A stretch of DNA of 64,000 bases from Betaproteobacteria bacterium (GTDB lineage: Bacteria > Pseudomonadota > Gammaproteobacteria > Burkholderiales > CAIKXV01). A program made the translations under genes and the position numbers. Numbering within the stretch: position 1 is the stretch's first letter; each line of letters starts with the position of its first letter. Where the stretch lies: positions 1-64,000 of the forward strand of contig CANGYF010000014.1 in NCBI GenBank assembly GCA_947458265.1, written 5' to 3'. This document shows positions 19,044 to 28,086 of the stretch, piece by piece. The notes under the pieces are model-generated. The model searched no databases and was not told the origin of the DNA. It saw only the letters and a program-made list of their open reading frames with translations.

Positions 19044-19508
19044 ATGAGCGATTCAGAACAGCCTACGCCCGAGCAGTCCACGACGGAGAACAGAAAACAC
19101 GAGCGCGTGAATTTCTTTCTGGTGCCGGTCGAGCGCGAGATGGTGCCAGTCTGGGTTTTCAAGCCCGAACTGGACGGGCAAAGCCATGCCGGCCTGATTC
19201 TGAACCACAGCGAAAGCGGCATGCAGGTGCTGACCGGTGCGGACGACAACGTCGAAGGCGAGCGTTTTGCGTTCATGCTGCTGGTCGAGGAATCGCAGTC
19301 GCACGCCCAGTTCACCGGGAAGGGACGGCGTGTCTGGTCGCGGCCGTTGGGCAAGCTGGGCAACCTGAGCGGCTTCGAGTTCGAGTCCGGTGACTCGTCG
19401 GCCCATGCATTCCTCGAGGAGTTCGCACCGTCGCTGGAGCAGAAGCGGTGGGTCCGCTGCCTGCTGCAGCCGATCGGCGAGCCGGGCAGCAACCAGCCCG
19501 AGGCTTGA
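19044..19508 (+). CDS. PilZ-domain protein (putative c-di-GMP receptor)
   Basis: 154-aa protein with both c-di-GMP-binding signatures of PilZ: RKHER (residues 17-21, RxxxR) and NHSESG (54-59, [D/N]xSxxG), about 33 residues apart as expected. The rest is a small beta-barrel (VWVFKPELDGQ, FEFESGD) with a short C-terminal helix. No signal peptide or output domain, so it is a cytoplasmic adaptor. Its target is unknown; motility, secretion or the polysaccharide locus 4 kb away are possibilities (inference). It overlaps the next gene by 4 bp if that starts at TTG 19505. Confidence 0.8.
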   Translation: MSDSEQPTPEQSTTENRKHERVNFFLVPVEREMVPVWVFKPELDGQSHAGLILNHSESGMQVLTGADDNVEGERFAFMLLVEESQSHAQFTGKGRRVWSRPLGKLGNLSGFEFESGDSSAHAFLEEFAPSLEQKRWVRCLLQPIGEPGSNQPEA

Positions 19509-20773
19509 AGCGTGGCTGTGTCCTGCCTGACGGCGTAGCGCCAGGCAGAACGTGGCTTCGACGGCGGGGGCTAGCGGTGCCCCTCCTTCTGGCCGGCCTG
19601 CTGGGGAGCGCGCTCGCATTCGCCCAGCCTGCCGCGACCGCACCTACACCTACGTCTGCACCCGCACCGCTGCGCTACCTCGGCCAGCAGAACCTGCCGC
19701 GCGGGCTGAGCTTCGAAGGCACCACGATCGGCGGGTTGTCCGGCCTGGACCGCGACGACAACGGAACCTTCTTCGCGCTCAGCGACGACCGCAGCCAGAA
19801 TGGCCCGGCACGGTTCTACACGCTCGAGATCGATCTCACCCGCTTCCAGCGCAGCAACGCCGCCGGCATGGACGGCATCCGGTTCACCGGCGTACACCGG
19901 ATGCGGACGCTGCTCGGTGGTACCTGGCCACCCCTCGGAGTCGACCCCGAGAGCATCCGCCACGATCCGAAGCATCGACGGCTGTTCTGGGTCGATGAAG
20001 GCCGGCGCAGCGCAGCCTCGGTGCTGCGCCCCGCACTGCGGGAGATGACGCTCACTGGCGAGTGGGTACGCGACCTGCCGCTGCCCGCACCTTTCCTGCC
20101 CTCGGGCAGCAGCGCCGGCAGGCAACCCGGCGACGGCGGCGTGCGCGACAACCTGTCGCTGGAGAGCCTGGCCTTCGATCCGGTCCGGCGGGTGGCGTGG
20201 ATCGCCAACGAGAACGCGCTGCTGCAGGACGGCCCGGCTGCCAGCACGAAACAAGGTACGCCGGTACGGCTGCAGGCGATCGAGGTGGACAGCGGCCGCG
20301 CTGGCCCGGCCCATGTCTACATGATCGATCCGATCGTGGTGCCGCCGCTGCTGCCCGGCGTGTTTGCCACCAACGGACTGACCGAGGTGCTGGTCCTGGA
20401 CGAGGGCGAGTTCCTGATGGTCGAGCGCTCGTTCACGCCGCTGGCGGTCAACTCGATACGGCTGTATCACGCGAGCAGCCGCGGAGCGACCGATGTGTCG
20501 GCACTGCCTGCGCTCGAAGGCGCATCGTGGCAGCCGATGCGCAAGCGACTGCTGCTCGACCTGGGCACGCTGGTCAACGACGATGGCTCGCCCCTGGTTC
20601 CGGACAACATCGAGGCCGTGAGCTGGGGTCCGCCCAGCGCCGCTGGCCGGCCGACCCTGATCCTGGTCTCGGACGACAACTTCAGTGCGGCCCAGGTGAC
20701 GCAGTTCATCGCACTGGAGGTGGTCGGACCGTTGACCGAGCCGCGTGCAGCGCCCGCTGCGGTCGTGCCCTGA
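19505..20773 (+). CDS. esterase-like activity of phytase family protein
   Basis: Secreted protein of the phytase-like esterase family (a beta-propeller fold). Signal peptide: three Arg, then LAVPLLLAGLLGSALAFAQ. Family motifs: GTTIGGLSGLDRDDNGTFFALSDDRS near the N-terminus, GVDPESIRHDP, DNLSLESLAFD, and PDNIEAVSWGP followed by LILVSDDNFS at the C-terminus. The TTG at 19505 overlaps the PilZ stop (TTGA) and gives a normal signal peptide; the ATG at 19448 would overlap PilZ by 61 bp. Substrate not established for most members. Confidence 0.78.
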   Translation: MKRGCVLPDGVAPGRTWLRRRGLAVPLLLAGLLGSALAFAQPAATAPTPTSAPAPLRYLGQQNLPRGLSFEGTTIGGLSGLDRDDNGTFFALSDDRSQNGPARFYTLEIDLTRFQRSNAAGMDGIRFTGVHRMRTLLGGTWPPLGVDPESIRHDPKHRRLFWVDEGRRSAASVLRPALREMTLTGEWVRDLPLPAPFLPSGSSAGRQPGDGGVRDNLSLESLAFDPVRRVAWIANENALLQDGPAASTKQGTPVRLQAIEVDSGRAGPAHVYMIDPIVVPPLLPGVFATNGLTEVLVLDEGEFLMVERSFTPLAVNSIRLYHASSRGATDVSALPALEGASWQPMRKRLLLDLGTLVNDDGSPLVPDNIEAVSWGPPSAAGRPTLILVSDDNFSAAQVTQFIALEVVGPLTEPRAAPAAVVP

Positions 20774-20778
20774 CCCCC

Positions 20779-22254
20779 TCACCGCCCCGGCAGGGCAAGG
20801 TCCGCGCTGACCAGTGCATCGACATCGGCCTGGATCAATGCCCAGAACGGGTTGCTGCGCAGCCGGGTCAGCGACCCGAGCGCGATGGTCGTCGCACCGT
20901 TCTCCCCGCGCACCAGCCATGAACCGATGCTCGGAATGCCGTCGCGCCCGCTGCCGGCGATGAAGCCGTACACCGGGTCATCGGACGGGAACGGCAACGC
21001 GACATGACTGAGCGACACGAGACCTGCGGGCCAGGAGAGCCCGGTCTCCTGCGTGGTCCGAGTGCCTTCGGGGGTGGTACGTTCCAGGTCAACCCGGTCG
21101 TCACCGGTCCGGGCGTTGCTCACGATGTCCAGCGTGTATCGGCGTGGCATCTGATGCAGTCGTGCGATCAGCGCGCCGGCCTCCGGGCGCTGCACGGCAC
21201 TCATGACCGAAATGCGATTGACATCGAACATCACCAGCCGATGCCTGGCATCGGGCAGGCGCGAATACAGCGTGTCGACGACGCCGGTTGCGCCGACAGA
21301 CGCATCGACAGCCGATTGCCAGGTGACCACCGGCGGCAACTGCGCGATGCGTCCCGAGTCGACGGCGCTGGCGAGAGCCCGGCCGAGTGAACGGGTCGCA
21401 CGGTTGACCTGGCGCGCCGCGTTGACCGGAAACGAGTTGAACTTGAACGGGTCGTACTCGGTGATCACCTGCTGCCAGCGCACCTTCTCCAGCACCGGGA
21501 TCGGCACCACGCTGAACAGGTCGATGATCTCGGCCAGGCGGGCGACCTGGGTGAGCGCGACCGCCGGTGACACCAGCAGCACCCGGTCCGGCTTGCGCAG
21601 GGTGCGGTCCTCGAGCGCATCGAGTGCATGGAGCAGCGCAAGCGTCCCGCCGGTCGAGTAGCCCCCGATGTAGAACGGCTGGCCCGCAGGCGTACGCGTC
21701 GCCACATCGCGAGCCGCCATGCGCACCGCGGCTGTCCAGTCGCGCGTGGACATCCGTACCATCATCGACGGCAGCGTGCCGTGTCCGGGCAGCCGCAGGA
21801 CGGTGACCTCGAAGCCACGGGCATGAAGCGTGTCCGCGAGCGCCTTCATCGAATAGGGAGAGTCGGTCAGCCCGTGGATGAGCAGCGCCGAGCCGACCGG
21901 GCGCGCCGGTGTGAGCCGGAACGATCGGTTGTACCCGGACCCGCCGGCCAGCCGGTCCAGCGGGCTGCCCTTGTCGAACCGGCTGAACTTCAACGATTCG
22001 GTGGCGCGATCCCACCCGGCAATCGTGCGCTCGAGCTCTGCGAACAGTCGCTCCTCCAGTCGCAGATAGCCGTCGAAATCGAGGTCGGCCTGTCCGAACG
22101 CGCTGAACTCCTCTTGCAGGCGCTCGGTGTGCCAGCGTTCGAGCGGCGGCAAGGCACCCACCGCATACAGCGTGAAGCCGAAGACGACGGCAAGTCCCAG
22201 CGCCGTCGCGGCTGCGACGAACTGCCACGCGAGCCGCGCGGCCCGCTGGGACAT
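20779..22254 (-). CDS. membrane-anchored alpha/beta hydrolase
   Basis: 491 aa. An N-terminal hydrophobic anchor (FVAAATALGLAVVFGFTLYAVG) places the enzyme at the membrane, probably facing the periplasm. The hydrolase core has ALLIHGLTDSPYSM (oxyanion region), LRLPGHGTLPS, and the nucleophile elbow GYSTGG with Ser near residue 199. The Asp and His are less certain (candidates FDVNRIS and SLSHVALPFPSDD). It resembles the monoacylglycerol-lipase/carboxylesterase type. It converges with the phytase-like gene 5 bp away. Substrate unknown. Confidence 0.82.
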   Translation of the reverse strand: MSQRAARLAWQFVAAATALGLAVVFGFTLYAVGALPPLERWHTERLQEEFSAFGQADLDFDGYLRLEERLFAELERTIAGWDRATESLKFSRFDKGSPLDRLAGGSGYNRSFRLTPARPVGSALLIHGLTDSPYSMKALADTLHARGFEVTVLRLPGHGTLPSMMVRMSTRDWTAAVRMAARDVATRTPAGQPFYIGGYSTGGTLALLHALDALEDRTLRKPDRVLLVSPAVALTQVARLAEIIDLFSVVPIPVLEKVRWQQVITEYDPFKFNSFPVNAARQVNRATRSLGRALASAVDSGRIAQLPPVVTWQSAVDASVGATGVVDTLYSRLPDARHRLVMFDVNRISVMSAVQRPEAGALIARLHQMPRRYTLDIVSNARTGDDRVDLERTTPEGTRTTQETGLSWPAGLVSLSHVALPFPSDDPVYGFIAGSGRDGIPSIGSWLVRGENGATTIALGSLTRLRSNPFWALIQADVDALVSADLALPGR

Positions 22255-22305
22255 CGCCCACTTCCGGCCCGTGGCCGGCAGCGGCGACCTACCGGAGCGG
22301 ATGGA

Positions 22306-22377
22306 TCACCCCACCGCCGTCGCACACCCGGCCAGCGCGAGCACGCAGGCGAGGCGTACCGCACTCGATCGACGCAT
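22306..22377 (-). CDS. possible 23-codon lipopeptide
   Basis: Reading frame beginning ATG 3 bp after the stop of the amino-acid receptor gene: MRRSSAVRLACVLALAGC plus ATAVG. It has a positively charged start, a hydrophobic stretch and a lipobox LAGC, like entericidin-type lipopeptides. Too short to judge by coding statistics, and no clear ribosome site; it may be chance or the remnant of a longer lipoprotein. Confidence 0.25.
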   Translation of the reverse strand: MRRSSAVRLACVLALAGCATAVG

Positions 22378-22380
22378 GAC

Positions 22381-23229
22381 CTATTCTGCGAGCGCGTTCA
22401 GGTAGTACATCGAAGCGAGCAACGGTCCGGGACGGCCCAGGTCGGCAAACCAGCGGTCGTATACCTCGACGATCTGCGGCCCGCTGTAGATCTGCGCGAG
22501 CGCCCGATTCACCGCCAGCCGGAACGGCGCATCACGACGCATCATCAGCGCGTACGGCTCGAGCGAGAAGTCCTCGTCGGCGAGGGTGAACTCGCCGCCC
22601 TTGCTGCCGAGCAGGACGCGTCCGATCAGCGTCAGCCGATCGTTGGCGAACGCATCGATCTTCCCGGCGGTGAGCGCACCCACCACTTCGCGATCATCGC
22701 GCAGCACGACCACCTGAGCGTCGATCTTGCGTTCCTTCAGCACGCTGCGCAACCGGGGCTCGGTCGTGCTTCCAACGAGCACGCCCACCCGCTTGCCGGC
22801 AAGCTCGGCAAGCTTGCGCGGCCCCAGGCCGGCGGTCACGAAACTGCCGCCATCGACGAAGATCAGGTTGGAGAAATCGACCTGCTCGAGCCGGCCGAGG
22901 GTGACCGTCGTCGTGCCGCACTCCAGGTCCACGAAGCCGCCGGTAACCTGGGCAATGCGGTTGGCCGCGGTCACCGGAACCCACTTGATGGCGAGGCCAG
23001 GCACCTTCAACTGCTGCTCGAGGCTCGCCACCACCCGCTTGCACAGGTCGACCGAGTAACCGGCCGGCTGCCCGTCGGGTGCTGCAAACGAGAACGGCGC
23101 GGCTTCGGTACGATAGCCGAGCACGATGCTCTTGCTGTCGGTGATCCGCTTGAGCGTGCTGCCCGGCTGCGCATGCGCGCTGCAAGCGATCACCAGGCCG
23201 ACGATGCAGGACAGGACACGGATATTCAT
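22381..23229 (-). CDS. amino-acid ABC transporter substrate-binding protein (family 3)
   Basis: 282-aa periplasmic receptor. Signal peptide MNIRVLSCIVGLVIACSAHA, then the family-3 pattern: LKRITDSKSIVLGYRTEAAPFSFAAPDG, GYSVDLCKRV, the hinge VDLECGTTTVTLGR, VGVLVGSTTEPRLR, and IDAFANDRLTLIG. These match glutamate/aspartate (GltI-like) receptors. No permease or ATPase gene is adjacent, so it is an orphan receptor here or serves a distant transporter. Confidence 0.87.
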   Translation of the reverse strand: MNIRVLSCIVGLVIACSAHAQPGSTLKRITDSKSIVLGYRTEAAPFSFAAPDGQPAGYSVDLCKRVVASLEQQLKVPGLAIKWVPVTAANRIAQVTGGFVDLECGTTTVTLGRLEQVDFSNLIFVDGGSFVTAGLGPRKLAELAGKRVGVLVGSTTEPRLRSVLKERKIDAQVVVLRDDREVVGALTAGKIDAFANDRLTLIGRVLLGSKGGEFTLADEDFSLEPYALMMRRDAPFRLAVNRALAQIYSGPQIVEVYDRWFADLGRPGPLLASMYYLNALAE

Positions 23230-23626
23230 TCGATTACTCCGGAGTTCGACAGGCTGGAAGACTGGCGCATGCTACAGGCGGCCGCGTGCCGAGACCAGTG
23301 CGTCGTTCGATGCGTCGTTCGATGCGTTGTCCGATGCGTCGTCCGATGCGTCTTCCGATTGGCCCGTCGGCTTCAGGGTGGAACGGCACACGTGCACGGC
23401 ATTGATCCGTTTGGACTAATCCGGCGCGGCCGATGCCCGGTTTATCGCGATTTCACTGCACCGCGCCCGTGGCGGGCCCATCGGCTTTCACGTTTCTTAC
23501 ATATTAAAATGGTATTCTCTGCGGTCTTTATTCCCCACTCGTTCGCGCTCGAAAAAGCGCCTGCGATGAACAGGCGAACGAAATGGCAATGGTAAGCACC
23601 CGCCCCCAACTTCTCCGCCGCGCGCG
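23230..23626. other. intergenic region ahead of the polysaccharide locus
   Basis: 397 bp between the divergent amino-acid receptor and the initiating glycosyltransferase. It carries a 12-bp tandem repeat (23301-23360) and a conspicuously AT-rich stretch (about 23484-23520, with TTACATATTAAAATGG) that is the best candidate for the rightward promoter. No gene is evident. Confidence 0.5.
23301..23360. repeat. 12-bp tandem repeat, five units
   Basis: Five head-to-tail units of CGTCGTTCGATG, the first two identical and the last three with one to three substitutions. Not codon-constrained, as it lies outside genes. Such short arrays can vary in copy number by slippage. Confidence 0.85.
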
Positions 23627-24646
23627 ATGAATCCAGTCGCAACCCAGTGGCTCGCGGTTGCCTCGCCGCCACTCGCCTTCGTCGTGACCCTCTCGCTGTT
23701 GTCGTGGCTGCTGGGCCCGGGGCGACGCTGGATGCCGGTCGACCGGCCGAACGAGCGTTCGCTGCACACCACGCCCACCCCTCGCTCGGGCGGCGTGGCC
23801 GTGATTGGTGCGAGCCTGCTCGCAGCGCTCGCGATCACACCCGCGTGGCCGCTGGCTGGCTGGCTGGCGGCCGGGGCTGGCGTGCTCGCAGGCGTGTCTC
23901 TGATCGACGATTTTCGCGGCCTGTCCGCGCTGCTGCGCCTGGTGGCGCATCTGGCCGTCGCCGCGCTGTTCCTGCTGTTCGCGCCCGGTGTGGCGGACTG
24001 GCCGGCGGGATGGCTGGGCCTGCTCGCGGTGCCGGTGGCCGTACTCGCGCTGGGCTGGGCCATCAACCTCTACAACTTCATGGACGGTGCCGACGGGCTC
24101 TCCGGCGGCATGACGGCGATCGGCTTCAGCGCACTGGCCGCTGGCTTCCTGCGCGTGGGCGACACCGGTGCGGCTGCCCTGTCGGCAGCCATCGCGCTCG
24201 CTGCACTGGCCTTCCTGCGCTACAACTTCCATCCCGCGCGCATCTTCATGGGTGACGTGGGCGTCGTGCCGCTGGGCTTTCTTGCCGGCGCGCTGGGCGC
24301 CATCGGTATCGCCGCCGACTACTGGCCCTTCTGGTTCCCGGCGCTTGCCTTCGCCCCCTTCTGGATCGATGCCTCGGTCACCCTGGCGCGCCGACTGCTG
24401 CGGGGCGAACGCGTCTGGCAACCCCACCGCCAGCACTACTTCCAGCGACTGGTGCGCTCCGGATGGACGCATCGGCGGGTCGCGCTCGCCGAGTATGCGG
24501 CGATGGCCCTCAGCGCCGCAGTAGCCCTGTCAGCGCTCGAGTGCGAGGGGATCGTGCGCGTCGCGCTGCTCGGGGGCTGGGCAGCGGCGGCCGTGGCGGC
24601 GATGGTGTGGATCGATCGCAGGTTGCCGGCGCGGCGGGGGGAGTGA
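23627..24646 (+). CDS. WecA/WbpL-type undecaprenyl-phosphate glycosyltransferase
   Basis: 339-aa polytopic GT4 (MraY/WecA family) enzyme that transfers a sugar-1-phosphate to undecaprenyl phosphate, initiating lipid-linked repeat-unit synthesis. Family features: VDRPNERSLHTTPTPRSGGVAV near residue 40, the Mg site LIDDFRGLSALLRL, NLYNFMDGADGL, and the cytoplasmic FHPARIFMGDVGVVPLGF. A basic C-terminal loop (QPHRQHYFQRLVRSGWTH) matches the WecA/WbpL HIHH-like region. Probably the first committed enzyme of the locus. About 44 bp before the epimerase gene. Confidence 0.9.
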   Translation: MNPVATQWLAVASPPLAFVVTLSLLSWLLGPGRRWMPVDRPNERSLHTTPTPRSGGVAVIGASLLAALAITPAWPLAGWLAAGAGVLAGVSLIDDFRGLSALLRLVAHLAVAALFLLFAPGVADWPAGWLGLLAVPVAVLALGWAINLYNFMDGADGLSGGMTAIGFSALAAGFLRVGDTGAAALSAAIALAALAFLRYNFHPARIFMGDVGVVPLGFLAGALGAIGIAADYWPFWFPALAFAPFWIDASVTLARRLLRGERVWQPHRQHYFQRLVRSGWTHRRVALAEYAAMALSAAVALSALECEGIVRVALLGGWAAAAVAAMVWIDRRLPARRGE

Positions 24647-24690
24647 GCGGGATTGGGATTGAATAGCTCCGCCAACCAGCACGGACACTC

Positions 24691-25689
24691 ATGATGCAAC
24701 ATATCGACGTCATCGGCGGCAGCGGGTTCATCGGCACCCGGCTGGTCAAACGGCTTCAGGATCGGCCCGACTGCGCCGTCAGGATTATCGACAAGGTCGC
24801 GAGTGCGACGTTCCCGCAACTGACCGCCGTCGCCGATGTACGTGATGCCGCCCAGCTGACGGACCAGATATCAACGGGCGCCACGCTCATCAACCTGGCC
24901 GCAGAGCACCGTGATGACGTGCAGCCCCGCTCGCTCTACGACGAGGTCAATGTCGATGGCGCACGAAACATCTGCGCAGCGGCGCGAAGCAAGGGCATAA
25001 CGACGATCGTCTTCACGAGTTCCGTCGCAGTCTACGGATTTGCCCCAGTCGATACCGACGAGACCGGCGCGATCGCTCCGTTCAACGACTACGGCCGGAC
25101 GAAGTTCGAAGCTGAACAGGTGTTCACCGAATGGCAGCGTGAGCGCCCCGATGACCGCACGCTGGTCATCATCCGTCCTACGGTGGTATTCGGCGAGAAC
25201 AACCGAGGCAACGTCTACAACCTGCTGAGGCAGATCGCCTCGCGGGCATTCGTCATGGTCGGCCCGGGCACGAACCGCAAATCGATGGCATACGTCGAGA
25301 ACGTGGCGGCATTCATCGAGCATTGCACGCAGCTCGCGCCAGGCATCCACATCGTCAATTACATCGACAAGCCCGACATGACGATGAACGAACTCGTGTG
25401 CACCGTGAAGCAGTTGCTCGGAAAACCTGCGCGCGTGGGACTCAGGCTGCCCTACACGGCTGGCTACCTGATTGGAAGAGTGTTCGATGGAATCGCCAGC
25501 CTCACGGGAAAGCGATTCGCGATCAGTAGCATCCGCGTCCGGAAGTTCTGTTCAGACTCGGCCTTCGCATCATCGGCCAGCCGAATGGCTTTCGTTCCTC
25601 CCAAGACGCTGCGGGAAGCACTTACTGCCACGGTGCAGCATGAGTTCCTGAGTTCGCGAGAGTCGGAGCAGCTGTTCTACTCGGAGTAG
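24691..25689 (+). CDS. NAD-dependent epimerase/dehydratase (extended SDR)
   Basis: 332-aa extended short-chain dehydrogenase. NAD-binding GGSGFIG near the N-terminus, active-site TSSVAVYG, and the catalytic YxxxK as YGRTK. FGENNRGNVYNLL and NRKSMAYVENVAAF are typical of nucleotide-sugar 4-epimerases and reductases. Beside a WecA/WbpL-type transferase it could make or reduce the first sugar nucleotide, as in Pseudomonas wbpV-wbpL pairs (inference). Two ATG codons in a row make the start 24691 or 24694. The gene ends 12 bp before the IS3 relic. Confidence 0.82.
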   Translation: MMQHIDVIGGSGFIGTRLVKRLQDRPDCAVRIIDKVASATFPQLTAVADVRDAAQLTDQISTGATLINLAAEHRDDVQPRSLYDEVNVDGARNICAAARSKGITTIVFTSSVAVYGFAPVDTDETGAIAPFNDYGRTKFEAEQVFTEWQRERPDDRTLVIIRPTVVFGENNRGNVYNLLRQIASRAFVMVGPGTNRKSMAYVENVAAFIEHCTQLAPGIHIVNYIDKPDMTMNELVCTVKQLLGKPARVGLRLPYTAGYLIGRVFDGIASLTGKRFAISSIRVRKFCSDSAFASSASRMAFVPPKTLREALTATVQHEFLSSRESEQLFYSE

Positions 25690-25701
25690 CGAAAACGGCC
25701 C

Positions 25702-25991
25702 GTGGCGGTGTTGAAGCGCGCCAGGTACGGCGGGGTAGGCGCGTCCGTGATGGCCCGGATTAAGTAACTGGCGGCCGAGGAACAGCGCCTGAAGCAGATG
25801 TGAGTCATTCAACCGGACCGTACGCTACGAGTGGCTCGTCCGGTATCGATGCGACCATCTCGCTTCGGTCCAGGACTTCGCCACGCGATTGATGTGCTTC
25901 TACAATCACCAACGCCCAAACATCGCCTTGGGCGGCATCACGCCGAAACAGCGGCTGGCCATGGCCGCGCAGGTCTACTTCTGACGGCTAC
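25702..25991 (+). pseudogene. IS3-family transposase relic (left of rml operon)
   Basis: Three blocks resemble the IS3 element at 29.6-30.5 kb: GTGGCGGTGTTGAAGCGCG (start of OrfA), ATGGCCCGGA...AACTGG (end of OrfA), and a longer final block from TTCAACCGGAC to CTTCTGACGGCTAC encoding the OrfB end (GGITPKQRLAMAAQV). The middle is deleted and the frames are broken. It is not an exact copy, so it is either an older copy or a relative. The remainder of 25690-26130 is AT-rich with a small CTAGCC/GGCTAG hairpin (about 26010-26030), likely the rmlB leader. Confidence 0.8.
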
Positions 25992-26130
25992 AAATAACCG
26001 GCGAGACTACTAGCCTTCCTCGGGCTAGCTACTAGTACTGTTTGTTGTCGAACTCAAAAAGCTGATCGACAAATTCTCCGAATACAACGATCTCCACATC
26101 CTTTGATTTAGTGAACTTTTTGAAAATTTC

Positions 26131-27207
26131 ATGACTATTCTTGTAACTGGTGGTGCCGGTTTCATAGGCGCGAACTTTGTGCTCGACTGGTGTGCTGAGT
26201 CCTCAGAGCCGATCGTTAATCTCGACAAACTGACCTACGCAGGCAATCTGGAGAATTTAGTCAACTTACAAAACAGTCCGCAGCACACGTTTGTGCGAGG
26301 CGACTTGGCCGACCGTGCACAGATGGACGCCCTGTTGGCACGCCACCGTCCCCGTGCCGTGCTGCACTTCGCCGCCGAAAGCCACGTGGACCGTTCCATA
26401 CAGGGCCCCGAAGACTTCATTCAGACCAACGTCGTCGGCACCTTCCGCCTGCTCGAAGCCGTGCGGGCTTACTGGTCGGCCTTGCCCGAAGCTGAAAAAG
26501 CCGCTTTCCGCTTTCTGCACGTGAGTACCGACGAGGTGTACGGCACCTTGTCCAAAGATGACCCGCCCTTCGCCGAAACTCGCGCTTACGAGCCCAACAG
26601 CCCCTACAGCGCCAGCAAGGCCGCGTCTGACCATCTGGTGCGCGCTTGGCACCACACATATGGTTTGCCGGTGCTCACCACTAACTGTAGCAACAACTAC
26701 GGGCCTTACCACTTCCCGGAAAAGCTCATCCCGCTAATGATCGTCAACGCACTGTCCGGCAAGCCCCTGCCAGTCTACGGCGACGGGCAGCAAATCCGCG
26801 ACTGGCTATACGTCAAGGACCACTGCAGCGCGATCCGTCGCGTTTTGGACGCCGGTCGCCTGGGCGAGACATACAACATCGGTGGCTGGAATGAAAAGCC
26901 CAACATCGAGATCGTGCACACGGTGTGCAAGCTGCTCGATGAACTACGTCCGAAGGCTGACGGTTCAAGCTACGCAACTCAGATCACGTTTGTGACCGAT
27001 CGCCCAGGGCACGACCGGCGATACGCCATTGATGCGCGCAAGATCGAGCGCGAGCTTGGCTGGAAACCAGCCGAAACCTTCGAGTCTGGTATCCGCAAAA
27101 CCGTGCATTGGTACTCGGAACATCCTGACTGGGTCGCGCATGTGCAAAGCGGCGCCTACCGTGATTGGGTAGCCAAGCAATACGGTACCACCGAGGCTGG
27201 TGCATGA
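26131..27207 (+). CDS. rmlB: dTDP-glucose 4,6-dehydratase
   Basis: Second step of dTDP-L-rhamnose synthesis: dTDP-glucose to dTDP-4-keto-6-deoxyglucose. 358 aa, normal length. NAD motif GGAGFIG, then [19 protein letters not shown], and the catalytic [14 protein letters not shown] (YxxxK), then [19 protein letters not shown] and [13 protein letters not shown], all classic RmlB segments. The stop overlaps the rmlD start (ATGA). The operon order is B-D-A-C. It lies between IS3 relics and is less GC-rich than the flanking chromosome. Confidence 0.97.
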   Translation: MTILVTGGAGFIGANFVLDWCAESSEPIVNLDKLTYAGNLENLVNLQNSPQHTFVRGDLADRAQMDALLARHRPRAVLHFAAESHVDRSIQGPEDFIQTNVVGTFRLLEAVRAYWSALPEAEKAAFRFLHVSTDEVYGTLSKDDPPFAETRAYEPNSPYSASKAASDHLVRAWHHTYGLPVLTTNCSNNYGPYHFPEKLIPLMIVNALSGKPLPVYGDGQQIRDWLYVKDHCSAIRRVLDAGRLGETYNIGGWNEKPNIEIVHTVCKLLDELRPKADGSSYATQITFVTDRPGHDRRYAIDARKIERELGWKPAETFESGIRKTVHWYSEHPDWVAHVQSGAYRDWVAKQYGTTEAGA

Positions 27208-28082
27208 AGCTGCTTCTCACCGGCAAGAACGGCCAGGTTGGCTTCGAACTGCAGCGCACATTGGCTGTTCTCGGCGAAGTCATTGCCATCGACTGGGAGG
27301 ACTGCGATCTGGCCAATGCATCCGAGATCCGGCGTGTGGTGCGCGCCATCTCTCCAAACGTCATTGTCAATCCGGCCGCCTACACCGCCGTCGATAAGGC
27401 CGAGAGCGATCCCTCCTTGGCGCACGCAATCAATGCCCACGCCCCGGGCGTGTTGGCCGAGGAAGCGGAAAATCTGGGCGCACTACTTGTGCACTACTCG
27501 ACCGATTATGTTTTCGACGGCACGAAGGATGGCGCCTACCTTGAATCGGATGTACCGAAGCCTAGCAGCGTCTACGGCGAAACCAAGCTTGCAGGCGAGC
27601 GCGCGGTCATAGCCAGCTGCTCGCGTCACTTGATCCTGCGTACCAGTTGGGTCGTCGGTGCGCATGGAAGCAACTTCGCAAAGACGATGCTGCGCCTTGC
27701 CGCCGAGCGGGACACGTTGAGCGTGGTGGCCGATCAGTTCGGCGCGCCTACCTCGGCTGCGCTACTGGCGGACCTGACTTCGCATCTGGTGCGGCAAGCT
27801 CAACACACTGACTTCCCCTACGGTCTGTACCACGCTGTTGCTGCTGGTGAAACCAACTGGCACGCATACGCCTGCCACGTGATCGAGCGTGCCCGCGCTG
27901 CTGGCAAGCACGTTCGGGCAGCACCGGACGCAATCAAGGCGATCACCACATCGGAATATCCCACGCCAGCTAGACGTCCCGCCAATTCGCGGTTAGACAC
28001 AAGCTTGCTACGCGAAACCTTCGGCCTTCACCTGCCCGAGTGGAAGATGGGTGTCGACCACATTCTTGATCAGATACTTTGA
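27204..28082 (+). CDS. rmlD: dTDP-4-dehydrorhamnose reductase
   Basis: Last step of dTDP-L-rhamnose synthesis, NAD(P)H reduction of dTDP-4-keto-rhamnose. 292 aa. N-terminal [14 protein letters not shown], then [22 protein letters not shown], and the catalytic YGETKLAGE. The start at 27204 (MKLLLTGK) overlaps the rmlB stop by four bases, indicating coupling; the upstream extension to 27165 is within rmlB. Stop at 28082 is 4 bp before rmlA. Confidence 0.96.
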   Translation: MKLLLTGKNGQVGFELQRTLAVLGEVIAIDWEDCDLANASEIRRVVRAISPNVIVNPAAYTAVDKAESDPSLAHAINAHAPGVLAEEAENLGALLVHYSTDYVFDGTKDGAYLESDVPKPSSVYGETKLAGERAVIASCSRHLILRTSWVVGAHGSNFAKTMLRLAAERDTLSVVADQFGAPTSAALLADLTSHLVRQAQHTDFPYGLYHAVAAGETNWHAYACHVIERARAAGKHVRAAPDAIKAITTSEYPTPARRPANSRLDTSLLRETFGLHLPEWKMGVDHILDQIL

Positions 28083-28086
28083 ACCC

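Noticed and set aside
23301-23360. CRISPR-like array
   Set aside because: Units are contiguous 12-mers with no spacers and there are no cas genes.
21628-23595. 655-codon frame opposite the hydrolase and ABC receptor
   Set aside because: It crosses two real genes and the tandem repeat; composition is that of a shadow.
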